DNA from: Eubacterium sp.
GTDB lineage: Bacteria > Bacillota > Clostridia > Oscillospirales > Acutalibacteraceae
Direction of reading: 5' to 3'
Assembly (NCBI GenBank): GCA_017514345.1
Contig: JAFWKC010000096.1
Coordinates: forward strand, 1 to 43,233
DNA: 43,233 nucleotides
Made by a program: the position numbers and the translations under genes. Positions 24,743 to 33,341 of the stretch are shown piece by piece. Position 1 is the stretch's first letter, and every line of letters starts with the position of its first letter. Under the pieces are notes generated by a model. It searched no databases. It was not told the origin of the DNA and saw nothing but the letters and a program-made list of their open reading frames with translations.

Positions 24743-25585
24743 ATGGACAATAACAAAAAACGAGAGCTTCAGCGATTTGCTGCTCAGATTCGACTTGGAA
24801 TTATCGAAAGCACTCACGCCGCAAAGGCGGGACATCCAGGCGGTTCGCTTTCTGCCGCAGACGCGTTTGCGTATCTTTACGGCGCCCAGATGCGCTACAG
24901 GGCGGACGAGCCAAAGTGGGACGGCCGCGACCGTTTCGTGCTTTCTAAGGGACACTGTGCGCCAGGTCTTTACAGCGCGCTTGCCTACAAGGGCTTTTTC
25001 CCAGTAGAAGATTTGAAAACGCTTCGTCATATCGGCTCTTACCTTCAGGGTCACCCGAATATGAACACCGTTCCAGGAGTTGATATGAGCACGGGCTCGC
25101 TTGGCCAGGGTATCAGCGTTGCGGCAGGTATGGCTAAGGCGGCGAAGTTTATGAACAAGGATATTAACGTATACACCTTGCTCGGCGACGGCGAGATTGA
25201 GGAGGGTCAGGTTTGGGAAGCTATGATGTTTGCGTCGCAGTACAAGCTTGACAATCTCTGCGTTATCATAGATTCAAACGGACTCCAGATTGACGGCGCG
25301 TGCGCTGACGTTATGAGCGCCGAGCCTATTGACGACAAGCTCAGAGCCTTCGGCTTCGAGGTCGTTGTGATTAATGGAAACGATTTTGACGAGCTCGAAA
25401 AAGCCTTTGCCGCGTTTGACGAAAACAAGGACAAGCCGTTTGGTATTGTTATGAAAACGGTTAAGGGACTCGGCGTGTCGTATATGGAGAACGCCGTTGA
25501 TTGGCACGGCAAGGCGCCCAACGACGAGGAATATGAAATCGCGATGAGCGAGCTCAATGCTAAATTAAAGGAACTGGAGGCGTAA
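24743..25585 (+). CDS. Transketolase, N-terminal (thiamine diphosphate-binding) subunit
   Basis: Transketolase moves two-carbon units between sugar phosphates in the non-oxidative pentose phosphate pathway. This 280-residue protein is only the first half. It has HAAKAGHPGGSLSAADAFAYL near 22-42, the FVLSKGHCAPGLYSAL block near 66, TGSLGQGISVAAGMA near 116, and the thiamine-diphosphate motif GDGEIEEGQVWEAM near 148-161. Split transketolases are normal in many anaerobes. The ATG at 24743 follows AAGGAG by 8 nt. The second half starts 3 bp after the stop. The upstream GTG at 24734 overlaps the ribosome site. Confidence 0.95.
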   Translation: MDNNKKRELQRFAAQIRLGIIESTHAAKAGHPGGSLSAADAFAYLYGAQMRYRADEPKWDGRDRFVLSKGHCAPGLYSALAYKGFFPVEDLKTLRHIGSYLQGHPNMNTVPGVDMSTGSLGQGISVAAGMAKAAKFMNKDINVYTLLGDGEIEEGQVWEAMMFASQYKLDNLCVIIDSNGLQIDGACADVMSAEPIDDKLRAFGFEVVVINGNDFDELEKAFAAFDENKDKPFGIVMKTVKGLGVSYMENAVDWHGKAPNDEEYEIAMSELNAKLKELEA

Positions 25586-25588
25586 GGT

Positions 25589-26524
25589 ATGGCAGAAGTA
25601 AAGAATATTGCAACGCGTGACAGCTACGGTAACGCGCTAAAGGAGCTGTACAGCGAGGGCGCTGACAAGCTTGTTGTGTTTGACGCTGACCTTTCAGCCG
25701 CTACGAAAACAGGCATTTTTAAAAAGGCGTATCCCGAACGCCACATCAACTGCGGTATTGCCGAGGCTGATATGATGTGTATCGCCGCAGGCTTTTCGAC
25801 AATGGGCTTCGTTCCGTTTGCGTCGAGCTTTGCAATGTTTGCCGCGGGCAGAGCCTTTGAGCAGGTGAGAAATTCAATCGGCTATCCTCATCTTAATGTA
25901 AAAATCGGCGCAACTCACGCAGGAATCAGCGTAGGCGAGGACGGCGCAAGCCATCAGTGCTGCGAGGACTTTGCGCTTATGCGTTCAATCCCTGGTATGG
26001 TGGTTATCTGTCCTGCCGACGATGTTGAAGCAAGACAGGCGGTTAAGGCTGCATATTATCACGACGGTCCCGTTTATCTTCGTTTCGGCAGACTTGCAGT
26101 GCCCGTATTCCACGATGATAATTATAAATTTGAAATCGGCAAGGGCGAGGTTGTATGCGAGGGTACGGACGTTACTATTGTTGCAAACGGTCTTATGGTT
26201 GCCGAAGCAATCAGCGCCGCAGAGCAGCTCAGGGCTGACGGCATCAGCGCCGAGGTAATCAATATCGCGACTATTAAGCCGCTCGATGAGGAGCTGATTA
26301 TCAAGTCGGCAAAGAAGACGGGTAAGGTTATCACCGTTGAGGAGCATAACGTTATCGGCGGTCTCGGCGAGGCTGTATGCTCAGCGCTCAGCGAAAAATG
26401 CCCGACCCCCGTTAAGCGCATCGGCGTTAACGACGAGTTCGGACATTCAGGCCCCGCAAAGGACCTGTTAAAGCAGTTCGGCCTCAGCGCAGAAAATATT
26501 GTAAAAACAGTAAAAGAATTCTAA
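25589..26524 (+). CDS. Transketolase, C-terminal (pyrimidine-binding) subunit
   Basis: This is the partner half, 311 residues. It has the Pyr domain with the catalytic Glu in NCGIAEADMMCIAAGFS near 52-68 and GATHAGISVGEDGASHQ near 108-124. A C-terminal regulatory-type domain carries EEHNVIGGLGEAVCSAL near 248. It must pair with the preceding subunit to form the thiamine-diphosphate active site, and both come from one transcript with a 3-bp gap. Stand-alone pairs like this can also be 1-deoxyxylulose-5-phosphate-synthase-like or sugar-specific. Transketolase is the better fit because of the His-rich donor motifs in the first half. Confidence 0.94.
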   Translation: MAEVKNIATRDSYGNALKELYSEGADKLVVFDADLSAATKTGIFKKAYPERHINCGIAEADMMCIAAGFSTMGFVPFASSFAMFAAGRAFEQVRNSIGYPHLNVKIGATHAGISVGEDGASHQCCEDFALMRSIPGMVVICPADDVEARQAVKAAYYHDGPVYLRFGRLAVPVFHDDNYKFEIGKGEVVCEGTDVTIVANGLMVAEAISAAEQLRADGISAEVINIATIKPLDEELIIKSAKKTGKVITVEEHNVIGGLGEAVCSALSEKCPTPVKRIGVNDEFGHSGPAKDLLKQFGLSAENIVKTVKEF

Positions 26525-26539
26525 TGAAAGGATGTCATT

Positions 26540-28045
26540 ATGAAAAAGATTATCAGTGTTTTAGTATCTGCCGTTTTAGCTATAACTTCAATTATGAGCA
26601 TAGGCTTTTCGGCATATGCAGCAACAGATTTTTCAAAAGCAGTAAATATTAATGTTAACACACCTATATCGGGAAACATTACAAACGGTAGTAACTATGA
26701 ACAAGATATATACCGTGTAACTATCAAGGACAACGGTGTTTTTATAATAAACATGAAAACTCCGCTACAAGCAGATGCAAAGAGCTATTGGAGAGTTCTT
26801 TTATACAACGGCGAATATGAAAAAATAACAGAATTAGCTGTATACGGAAACAAGGCTTCTACAGATGCTGTAAGCACAGGCGTTGCTGCAGGCACATATT
26901 ATGTCATTGTACAAAGTGCAGAGGCTTATTCTGTAAAATCAACCGATACATATAATTTATCTGTTAATTATGAAAAAACTAATTATTGGGAAAAGGAATT
27001 AAATGAAAACTTTTCAACGGCAACTGAAATAGCACTTAATAGTGATTATTACGGATCAACTGATGATGCAGGCAACTATGAAAAGGATTATTATACCTTT
27101 TCACTTCCTTCTGCAGAAGCAGTAACTATAAACTTCAACGTTCCGTTACAGGCAAATTCAAAAACATACTGGTATATTTATCTCTATAACAGCGAATACA
27201 AGGAAATAATGGCATATGACGTACAAGGCAACAAAAGCCAAAACGAATTGCCTACTGTCGGCTTGCCTGCTGGTAGATATTATTTAAGGATACATTCAGC
27301 AGGTGCATATTCTGTAATGTCAACTGACGTTTATACACTCAGATTAGCAGCTCAGGTTTCTGATGTATGGGAAAAGGAGCTTAATGAGGATTTTGCTTCT
27401 GCAACAAGTATTAATTTAAATACACCTTATTACGGTACAACTCACGCGAGCGGAAATAAAGAAAAGGACTTTTTCAAATTTACTGTATCAAAGGCAAATA
27501 GTTATATCGTTAATTTTAAAACTTCTAATTTGAACAACTCAGAAGCATATTGGAAAGTGTATCTGTATGACGGATTATACAAAGAAATTGCAAGCCTTGA
27601 CATCAAAGGTAATACTACATCAAACAACATTGTAAAATATCTTTCCGCAGGCACTTATTATGTTAAGGTTGTTTCTGCAAACTCTTATAATCTAAAAAGC
27701 AGTAGCAAGTACACGTTAACAGTAAATGAGTTAATCGTCAAGAATAACCCCCTGACGGCAAAAGGAAAAACGGTTAAGCTTAAGTATTCCAAGCTTAAGA
27801 AAAACAAGCAAACTATTGCGCGAAAGAAAGCGATTGCAGTAAGCAACGCAAAGGGTACTGTAACATATAAAAAGGTAAAGGGCAATAAAAAGATTACCAT
27901 TAACAAAACCTCAGGTAAAATTACCGTAAAGAAGGGTCTGAAAAAAGGCACTTATAAGGTAAAGGTAAAGGTTAAAGCTGCAGGTAATACCTATTACAAA
28001 GCAGGTAGCAAAACAGTTACTGTTACAATAAAAGTAAAGAAATAA
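26540..28045 (+). CDS. Secreted protein with three PPC-like repeats and a Lys-rich C-terminal domain
   Basis: A signal peptide (1-28, ending SAYA) starts this 501-residue protein, so it is exported. Three similar beta-rich units of about 115-125 residues follow (about 30-145, 150-270, 275-390). Each has an F/Y-x-[FV] strand, an aromatic Y-W turn and AGTYYVxV. Units two and three open with WEKELNE-x-F-x-x-AT. They resemble bacterial pre-peptidase C-terminal (PPC) domains. Residues 395-501 form the very basic domain with KKGTYKVKVKVKA found at the end of many clostridial surface proteins, perhaps for wall or polymer binding. It has lower GC than the transketolase genes 16 bp upstream and marks the start of the accessory region. 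Confidence 0.8.
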   Translation: MKKIISVLVSAVLAITSIMSIGFSAYAATDFSKAVNINVNTPISGNITNGSNYEQDIYRVTIKDNGVFIINMKTPLQADAKSYWRVLLYNGEYEKITELAVYGNKASTDAVSTGVAAGTYYVIVQSAEAYSVKSTDTYNLSVNYEKTNYWEKELNENFSTATEIALNSDYYGSTDDAGNYEKDYYTFSLPSAEAVTINFNVPLQANSKTYWYIYLYNSEYKEIMAYDVQGNKSQNELPTVGLPAGRYYLRIHSAGAYSVMSTDVYTLRLAAQVSDVWEKELNEDFASATSINLNTPYYGTTHASGNKEKDFFKFTVSKANSYIVNFKTSNLNNSEAYWKVYLYDGLYKEIASLDIKGNTTSNNIVKYLSAGTYYVKVVSANSYNLKSSSKYTLTVNELIVKNNPLTAKGKTVKLKYSKLKKNKQTIARKKAIAVSNAKGTVTYKKVKGNKKITINKTSGKITVKKGLKKGTYKVKVKVKAAGNTYYKAGSKTVTVTIKVKK

Positions 28046-28158
28046 CAGGTGCGGACAATATTTGCCCAATAAACAAAAAAGGATTTGCTTAGGCGAGGTG
28101 CGGTAACGAAGGATAGGTTTTGACTGTGTCCTTTGTCACTAAAACAATTAAAAATCCC

Positions 28159-28204
28159 CTGAAGGCGTCCACTCCATAAGGAGGGTGGATGCCTTCAGTT
28201 TTTT
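28159..28204 (+). terminator. Terminator of the PPC-repeat gene
   Basis: CTGAAGGCGTCCAC pairs with GTGGATGCCTTCAG (one mismatch), extended by TCC/GGA around ATAA, then TTTTTT. The 110 bp between the PPC gene and this hairpin hold no gene I can support. Confidence 0.9.
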
Positions 28205-28270
28205 AATCAGCCGATGTTTGATTGTAGGTAAAGAAAACGAATATCAATTAATCATACGGAGGATTATTTT

Positions 28271-28657
28271 ATGAAAAAGTATATTACTGATGAAAAAACA
28301 GGTATTAGCTATACACTTGTAGGTGATGTGTATTTACCTAATCTTGTTTCAACGGAAACAAACTATAAGATTGGTCATTGGGGACAAAGACACCGTGATT
28401 ATATTAAGCAACATCATAAGGTGCTTTATAACTCCCTTTTGACGAGTTGTAATCTCAACTCATATTTGCATGACGTTGATGTCAGAGCAAGCGAGATGTT
28501 TGACCGCCTTGTGAATCAGCTCAAAGAGCAACAAGGTATTACGGAGCAACTTAAAGCAGACAATATGATGGATTGGGTACGGGCTATGAATAGCATTGCC
28601 AATCAAGCAAGAGAGGTTGTTGACAACGAAATCATCTGCTCGAAAGGTGGTGTTTGA
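28271..28657 (+). CDS. TnpV-family transposon protein
   Basis: The 128-residue protein matches the TnpV family of clostridial mobile elements such as Tn4451. An N-terminal beta part ends in VYLPNL, then the family block GHWGQRHRDYIKQHHKVLYNSLLTSCNLNSYL lies near 36-67. A helical end of the form RLVNQLKEQQGITEQLKA continues into EIVxNE-like EVVDNEI. TnpV has no proven biochemical role; a small accessory or excision factor is often assumed. GGAGG lies 8 nt before the ATG. A second tnpV starts at 43031, so such genes stand at both ends of the richest accessory stretch. No recombinase is adjacent, so this copy may be a leftover. Confidence 0.85.
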   Translation: MKKYITDEKTGISYTLVGDVYLPNLVSTETNYKIGHWGQRHRDYIKQHHKVLYNSLLTSCNLNSYLHDVDVRASEMFDRLVNQLKEQQGITEQLKADNMMDWVRAMNSIANQAREVVDNEIICSKGGV

Positions 28658-28658
28658 T

Positions 28659-29018
28659 GTGAAAAAGTGTTTATCAATCATCATGGCTTTAATCGTTTTG
28701 TTTTCGGCAAGTGTAAATTCAGGAGTGATACCTGCATCAGCAAAAATGCCTGTTACAATAGCGGCAAACGTAAATACAAAAGCCCACAAAGTGAAAAAGC
28801 ATAAACACAAGCACAATGTTCCAAAAGGTAATATGGGCAAATGGTTCAAATCCAGAAAAGCACTAAAAAAACATGTCAACAAGGTTATGAAGTGTTGGGC
28901 TGACAAGGAAGAGTGTGGAGAAATTACCCGCGAGGAATACTACAAAAAATGTCCATGCGGATATGAAGCGTGGTCGTGTTCCTGCGGAAAATGGACCGGT
29001 AATTTCAAATACGATTAG
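28659..29018 (+). CDS. Small secreted Cys-rich protein, unknown function
   Basis: The start is GTG at 28659, one base after the tnpV stop, with AAGGTGG 8 nt upstream inside tnpV; the two genes are coupled. The 119 residues begin with a signal peptide (MKKCLSIIMALIVLFSAS, cleavage after about residue 31, PASA). A very basic His/Lys stretch (HKVKKHKHKHN near 49-60) follows, then a C-terminal cluster with KCW, EECGE, CPCGYEAWSCSCG. The last part looks like a zinc-binding or disulfide knot. I do not recognise the family. The basic His-rich segment could bind metal or anionic polymer. It is cargo of the TnpV-carrying element or its host. Confidence 0.65.
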   Translation: MKKCLSIIMALIVLFSASVNSGVIPASAKMPVTIAANVNTKAHKVKKHKHKHNVPKGNMGKWFKSRKALKKHVNKVMKCWADKEECGEITREEYYKKCPCGYEAWSCSCGKWTGNFKYD

Positions 29019-29058
29019 GCGGCGAAGGATTTACAACAAAATCACATACATAAGCAAG

Positions 29059-29090
29059 GGCGAGGATGAAAATCCTCGCCTATTCCTTTA
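29059..29090 (+). terminator. Terminator after the secreted Cys-rich gene
   Basis: GGCGAGGAT (29059-29067) and ATCCTCGCC (29072-29080) pair perfectly around GAAA, followed by TATTCCTTTAT. Confidence 0.88.
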
Positions 29091-29231
29091 TATATAAGAT
29101 TGTCGTCTTGAGCAGTAAAAATTGGAAATCATAAAACAGAAACGATTGAATGATGAAAGATACGAATAAACAAAACTGAGCAGATAATTGCAATAATTAT
29201 CAGGTCAAGAGCAGAAAAAACTATCATTTTT

Positions 29232-29308
29232 TGAGCTTTTCGTAAATACTTTTTATTTACCGATGGATTTAGAAAGCTCAGACGGTTATAGTAATAAGCC
29301 GTCTTTTG
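29232..29308 (+). terminator. Intergenic stem pair with a terminator-like end
   Basis: TGAGCTTTTC (29232-29241) pairs with GAAAGCTCA (29272-29280) and encloses GTAAAT/ATTTAC (242-247, 255-260). Directly after it AGACGG (29280-29285) pairs with CCGTCT (29299-29304), then TTTTG. The rest of the gene-free stretch 29091-29385 shows no coding region. It may hold the end of a lost gene. Confidence 0.45.
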
Positions 29309-29385
29309 CTTCCATCTTTACGTGGTATGAAAACGGTACATCAATAATGGTATTGTATTAGTAGAACGAAACGGGAGGTTTTGTT

Positions 29386-29928
29386 ATGGAACTGAAGGAA
29401 ATGAAAACTGAAAGAATAACTCTTCGAGAAATCAACAAGGAGGATTGGAATAACTATGTAAATCATGTAATAGATGCTGATGATATTTATGTTCAGTACG
29501 GTTATGAACCTACTCCCGGATTGATTGATTATATTCAGGATCCAACGCCGGAAGTAATATACTATTCAATAATTGATAATGCTGCAAACGAAATGGTAGG
29601 ATACATAGGAATTCTTGAAGAAAACAACAGCATTGAATTCTATACCTTTAAAGAATACAGAAACAATAATTATTGCACTGAAGCACTTAAACTATTTGTT
29701 AAATCATATCTGAATGGTGATATGACCGGAACAAAGCATAATGAAATTGTTGGAGAAACGCTTTCGAAAAATGAAGCATCAATCCATATTTTAAAGAAAG
29801 CAGGCTTTGAAAAAGAAGCCATTGGCTTAAGACTGAGTTTTGATGAAGATTCCGACGATATTACCGCCGCAACTGGTTTAAGAAAATATGTTTACAAAAA
29901 GGAGAAACAAAATGGACACGAAGAATAG
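29386..29928 (+). CDS. GNAT-family N-acetyltransferase (RimJ/RimL-like)
   Basis: GNAT enzymes move an acetyl group from acetyl-CoA to amines. The 180 residues open with KTERITLREINKEDWNNYV (about 7-25), the classic start of RimJ/RimL-type GNATs. EMVGYIGILEENNSIEFYTF follows near 68-87, and EYRNNNYCTEALKLFVKSYL near 90-109 corresponds to the CoA-binding loop and helix in a relaxed form. The end, NEASIHILKKAGFEKEA near 138-154, is the usual motif B. The acceptor is unknown. CGGGAGG precedes the ATG. The next gene starts 17 nt inside this one, so the products are coupled. Confidence 0.85.
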   Translation: MELKEMKTERITLREINKEDWNNYVNHVIDADDIYVQYGYEPTPGLIDYIQDPTPEVIYYSIIDNAANEMVGYIGILEENNSIEFYTFKEYRNNNYCTEALKLFVKSYLNGDMTGTKHNEIVGETLSKNEASIHILKKAGFEKEAIGLRLSFDEDSDDITAATGLRKYVYKKEKQNGHEE

Positions 29929-30907
29929 AATTATAGATGAATGCGGTTTTTCCAATGAAATGAAGGAATACCTGAAAACACAGGAATTAAGCGATTATAA
30001 ACTCACCTGCATGGTTGCGGGTTCTCTTTTGAAGCTTGAAGAAAAGATGAAGCCATATAAGCTGATTGATGACGCGGATGACGATTATTATTTCAGCGCA
30101 AGACAGTTTTATGATGAAACCGAAAAGGCAATAGCAGAACTTAAACTGAAAGACGATGAAATCTTTGCTCTGCATGAGTGTTGGTACGATGACGATATCC
30201 TTGATGAAAAACGGGAATTCAGCGAGCCGTTTACAACCTTTGAAGCAGCTAAGAAATATCTGAAAGAATTGATTAAGGATGAAGAGTGGGACGAAACTAC
30301 TCTTTGTTGGACAATTCTTGAAAAGTGGGTTCCAAAGGGCGACGAAACAATGGAAAACACCTATACCTATTATCTTGTTAATGATGAGATTGTATATTTT
30401 GAAAGAGAAGGCGCCGCTCACGGATTTGAGGGATATGTTAACAGTATGAGCCTTAATCTTCCTATTCCGTTTAAGGTCGGTGATATAGTAACTCTTAACA
30501 GTGTTCCGTTTGCTCCTCCTAAGCAAGCGATTCTGCTCGAGGTTGAAAATATGGATTGCTGCGGCGTGCAGATACTCTATCGTCTTGAAAACGGATTGTG
30601 GGAAACGGGAGCGTTAAAACACGGTCATGGTTGGGGATACGGATTTCCGATGCTGTCCACCCTTTATCGACTTTCAAAATTCACAGGTGAACTAAAAGAC
30701 AAGGATAAGCTGATGCTTGAAGTGCAGGAATACATCCGCAAAAATGAGGAAAACGGCAGAACGCTTTGGGATGCTTTCTTCCTCAATAAATATTGTGGTG
30801 AAAGTACCGCTTATCACGAAAACCTCATAAGAAGTATTATAAAAAACAAAACTGAAGCTTTTACTTTTAAAGGTGATGTTGAAAGTGAAGGAAAGCGCAA
30901 TGAATAA
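29912..30907 (+). CDS. Unknown protein of 331 residues in a coupled operon
   Basis: The start at 29912 has AAAGGAG 7 nt upstream, inside the GNAT gene. I do not recognise a named family. The protein is acidic and rich in aromatic residues. An N-terminal helical part (1-100) includes LLKLEEKMKPYKLIDDADD. A region with ECWYDDDILDEKREFSEPF (about 90-110) is followed by beta-rich sequence around GDIVTLNSVPFAPPKQAILL (about 190-210) that resembles a small SH3-like fold. The C-terminus is helical. There are no membrane segments. The start overlaps the GNAT gene, and the stop overlaps the next start (ATGAATAA), suggesting a fixed three-gene unit. Short acidic proteins like this recur in clostridial accessory islands, with unknown job. 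Confidence 0.65.
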   Translation: MDTKNRIIDECGFSNEMKEYLKTQELSDYKLTCMVAGSLLKLEEKMKPYKLIDDADDDYYFSARQFYDETEKAIAELKLKDDEIFALHECWYDDDILDEKREFSEPFTTFEAAKKYLKELIKDEEWDETTLCWTILEKWVPKGDETMENTYTYYLVNDEIVYFEREGAAHGFEGYVNSMSLNLPIPFKVGDIVTLNSVPFAPPKQAILLEVENMDCCGVQILYRLENGLWETGALKHGHGWGYGFPMLSTLYRLSKFTGELKDKDKLMLEVQEYIRKNEENGRTLWDAFFLNKYCGESTAYHENLIRSIIKNKTEAFTFKGDVESEGKRNE

Positions 30908-31226
30908 ACGAGGGGTGTTTTGGATAGTTGATAACAAACTTTTGGCTTTCCCGTTTGATGAAACGGCAACCGAAGGCATCGCCAAATCAGGCAATACATA
31001 CAACCATATACTGCTTTGGGAGTGTGTCAACCCTTGTAATAAGCCTTATGATTATTACCCCAGAGGAAGAGTGGATTATAATGCAAGAGGTGTTGCCATT
31101 ATATATATGAATCCGTATATTGAGGACAAGTATATTAGTGAAATCAAAAGCGCATTTGGCATAACATCTGAACCTGTTATCAAATATGATTATAGCGAAC
31201 ATTATAAATGCTATTTGGACAAATAA
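30900..31226 (+). CDS. Unknown protein of 108 residues, third gene of the coupled operon
   Basis: The ATG at 30900 overlaps the previous stop and has AAGGAAAG upstream. The product begins MNKRGVFWIVDNKLLAFPFD and contains HILLWECV and YYPRGRVDYNARGVAIIYMNPYI. It ends in a YKCYL segment. The hydrophobic pattern suggests a small alpha/beta fold without membrane segments or a catalytic motif I can name. Its length and terminator position show that it is the last gene of the unit begun by the GNAT gene. The family is unrecognised. Confidence 0.6.
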   Translation: MNKRGVFWIVDNKLLAFPFDETATEGIAKSGNTYNHILLWECVNPCNKPYDYYPRGRVDYNARGVAIIYMNPYIEDKYISEIKSAFGITSEPVIKYDYSEHYKCYLDK

Positions 31227-31246
31227 CTATGCGGCAAAAAAAGTAC

Positions 31247-31287
31247 ATCTCTCTGTTTATAATGACCTTGTAAACGGAGAGATTTTA
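31247..31287 (+). terminator. Terminator of the GNAT operon
   Basis: ATCTCTCTGTTTA (31247-31259) and TAAACGGAGAGAT (31271-31283) form a 13-bp stem with one T-G pair, then TTTTAT. Confidence 0.82.
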
Positions 31288-31304
31288 TCATCAGGAGGTA
31301 CGAT

Positions 31305-33311
31305 ATGATTTACTATAAAATTAAATGTAAATATACGCTTGAAGAAGAAAAAGATGAAAAGCGCCTCAAAAGACTCTGGGAAGACATCAACAATGACTAC
31401 GAATATGGCGAACACGCTATGAAACTGTATATATATGAAAATAAGGATCAGGTTTTTAGTGCGCTGTTAGCGTTTTCAATGAAAGACAATACCCTTTCAT
31501 CTGTAAAAAAATATATTCTCAATGATCTTGTTTCAAGTCACGAGTTAATTAAGAGTGTAAGTTTTGTTGGTACACCTGAAGAAATAACTGTTGAAAAGGC
31601 AATTGGTCTTGTATACAAAGGAATGAGAAGCGGGTATGGCAGAGGCGCAAAAAGAAACGCAGCTGATTACTGTAATGCAGTTTATGCCCATGATAAAGAC
31701 GTACAATTTGAAGAACATGTTTTACCACATGCACATTTGACCTATTCAGAAGCAATTGACGAAGCTCACAGCATTCTAGCTGACGATTCCCTCTATGAGG
31801 AACTTGAGAGAATATATTCGCCACTGAACAAGCATAAGTTTTACGGTAATCCTGTGCATTATAAGATTAACGCTGTATCAAGAGAAACTGCAAAAAGAAT
31901 CGTCAATCTCTTGACGAAAGCACTCTATTCAAATCAGAGACTGCTTAGCACAAGAGTAACTTATGTTACCGACACAGACTATGATTCGTTTGATTGTGAT
32001 TTAAACGATCTCTGCAGTAATTCATATGCATCTATTGTTGCTATTGAGTGTGATGATAAGAATAGCGACAGTGATGGATATGCAAGAGGTCTCGAAAAGG
32101 AATGCGAAACAATACGTGAAACAGTTAACGAATATGCTACGCAAACTATGTTCGTATTGGTGGATCTCGGAAGCAAAGTTTGCAAGCAGGTTGTTCAGCA
32201 GCTTATACATAAAGATGAAATGAATTTCATTGAAATGTATGAAGGTAAAGGTGATAAAAAGGCAGGAAAGGACTACCTTACTTCACTTTTAAAGGAAAAC
32301 AAAGTTCCCTATGCAAAGGCTGATTTTGTATTACCAGAACAGAAAGATTATACAGTAAGCGATATTGTTGCCGTTTACAAAGACATTAAGAAAAACAGCA
32401 TTAAGAACAGTATTTATAAAGCGTACAAGGAAGCGAAAACCATAGATGTCGATGCGCCGAAGTCACTTTCAAGCAGCTATGACAAACTCCAAAGCATGGT
32501 GGGGTTAACAGAAATCAAGTCAATCATAGATCAGATTATCTCTGCTCAGAAGATTAACAAACTCCGCAGAAATATGGGCCTTGATGTTACTGGTACGGCA
32601 AAGCATATGATTTTTACCGGTAACCCCGGAAGCGCTAAGACTACGGTTGCTAGACTTCTCGCTTCAATCCTCTATGATGAGCATGTACTTGAAAGCAACA
32701 AGTTTATTGAGTGCGGCCGTCAGGATCTAGTAGGCAAGTATGTTGGCTGGACAGCCAAACTGGTTGAAGAACAGTTTCGCAGAGCAAAAGGTGGAATTCT
32801 CTTTATCGACGAGGCGTATTCGCTTGTTGAAAAAGGCGGATACTATGGAGACGAAGCCATTAATACTATCGTTCAGATGATGGAGAACTATCGAGATGAT
32901 GTTATCGTTATCTTCGCCGGTTATCCCGATAAGATGAAGAAATTCCTTGAAAAGAACGAAGGTCTCCGTAGTCGTATTGCCTTTCACATTGACTTCCCCG
33001 ATTATAACGGCGAAGAACTTTGTGATATACTTAAACTCATGATTAAGGATAAAGGTTATACTCTTGAAGAAGATGCTGAAGACAAGTGTAGAAATATATT
33101 TGAAGTTGCATCTCATAATGCAGAATTCGGCAACGGCAGATTTGTGCGAAACGTTCTTGAACAGGCAATCATAAAACAGTCCGCACGCATTGTGAATGAA
33201 TTCAAAGGAGAAAAGGTTGACGAAAAGGTTATCTCAATTCTTTCTGCTTCCGATTTTGATATCAATGCCGCCGCGACCTACAAATCCCCCAAGGTTGCGA
33301 TAGGGTTTTAA
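31305..33311 (+). CDS. CfxQ/CbbX-type AAA+ ATPase with a large unassigned N-terminal region
   Basis: The C-terminal 270 residues form an AAA+ domain of the CfxQ (CbbX/SpoVK-like) group. It starts at MVGLTEIKSIIDQIISAQK near 400, with Walker A GNPGSAKTT at about 439-447 and Walker B ILFIDEAYSL at about 497-506. A sensor region with VIVIFAGYPDKM is followed by the arginine part LRSRIAFHIDFPDY and the late AEFGNGRFVRNVLEQAI. Ser replaces the usual Gly/Thr within the P-loop. Residues 1-400 show no motif I can name. Relatives remodel protein complexes; in accessory regions they often sit beside phosphatases or effectors. AGGAGG gives a strong ribosome site. Confidence 0.88.
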   Translation: MIYYKIKCKYTLEEEKDEKRLKRLWEDINNDYEYGEHAMKLYIYENKDQVFSALLAFSMKDNTLSSVKKYILNDLVSSHELIKSVSFVGTPEEITVEKAIGLVYKGMRSGYGRGAKRNAADYCNAVYAHDKDVQFEEHVLPHAHLTYSEAIDEAHSILADDSLYEELERIYSPLNKHKFYGNPVHYKINAVSRETAKRIVNLLTKALYSNQRLLSTRVTYVTDTDYDSFDCDLNDLCSNSYASIVAIECDDKNSDSDGYARGLEKECETIRETVNEYATQTMFVLVDLGSKVCKQVVQQLIHKDEMNFIEMYEGKGDKKAGKDYLTSLLKENKVPYAKADFVLPEQKDYTVSDIVAVYKDIKKNSIKNSIYKAYKEAKTIDVDAPKSLSSSYDKLQSMVGLTEIKSIIDQIISAQKINKLRRNMGLDVTGTAKHMIFTGNPGSAKTTVARLLASILYDEHVLESNKFIECGRQDLVGKYVGWTAKLVEEQFRRAKGGILFIDEAYSLVEKGGYYGDEAINTIVQMMENYRDDVIVIFAGYPDKMKKFLEKNEGLRSRIAFHIDFPDYNGEELCDILKLMIKDKGYTLEEDAEDKCRNIFEVASHNAEFGNGRFVRNVLEQAIIKQSARIVNEFKGEKVDEKVISILSASDFDINAAATYKSPKVAIGF

Positions 33312-33323
33312 GTGTGGTATAAT
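33295..33323 (+). promoter_or_regulatory. Promoter inside the end of the AAA+ gene
   Basis: TTGCGA (33295-33300) and consensus TATAAT (33318-33323) are 17 nt apart, just before GAGGTGA and the ATG at 33342. The -35 lies in the last codons of the AAA+ gene, so the 238-residue gene can be expressed alone. Confidence 0.6.
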
Positions 33324-33341
33324 AAACACAGAGGTGAGATT

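Noticed and set aside
24605-25054. N-terminal extension of the M28 peptidase frame
   Set aside because: It lies antisense to the transketolase gene and its promoter, and the ribosome site is at the ATG at 24604.
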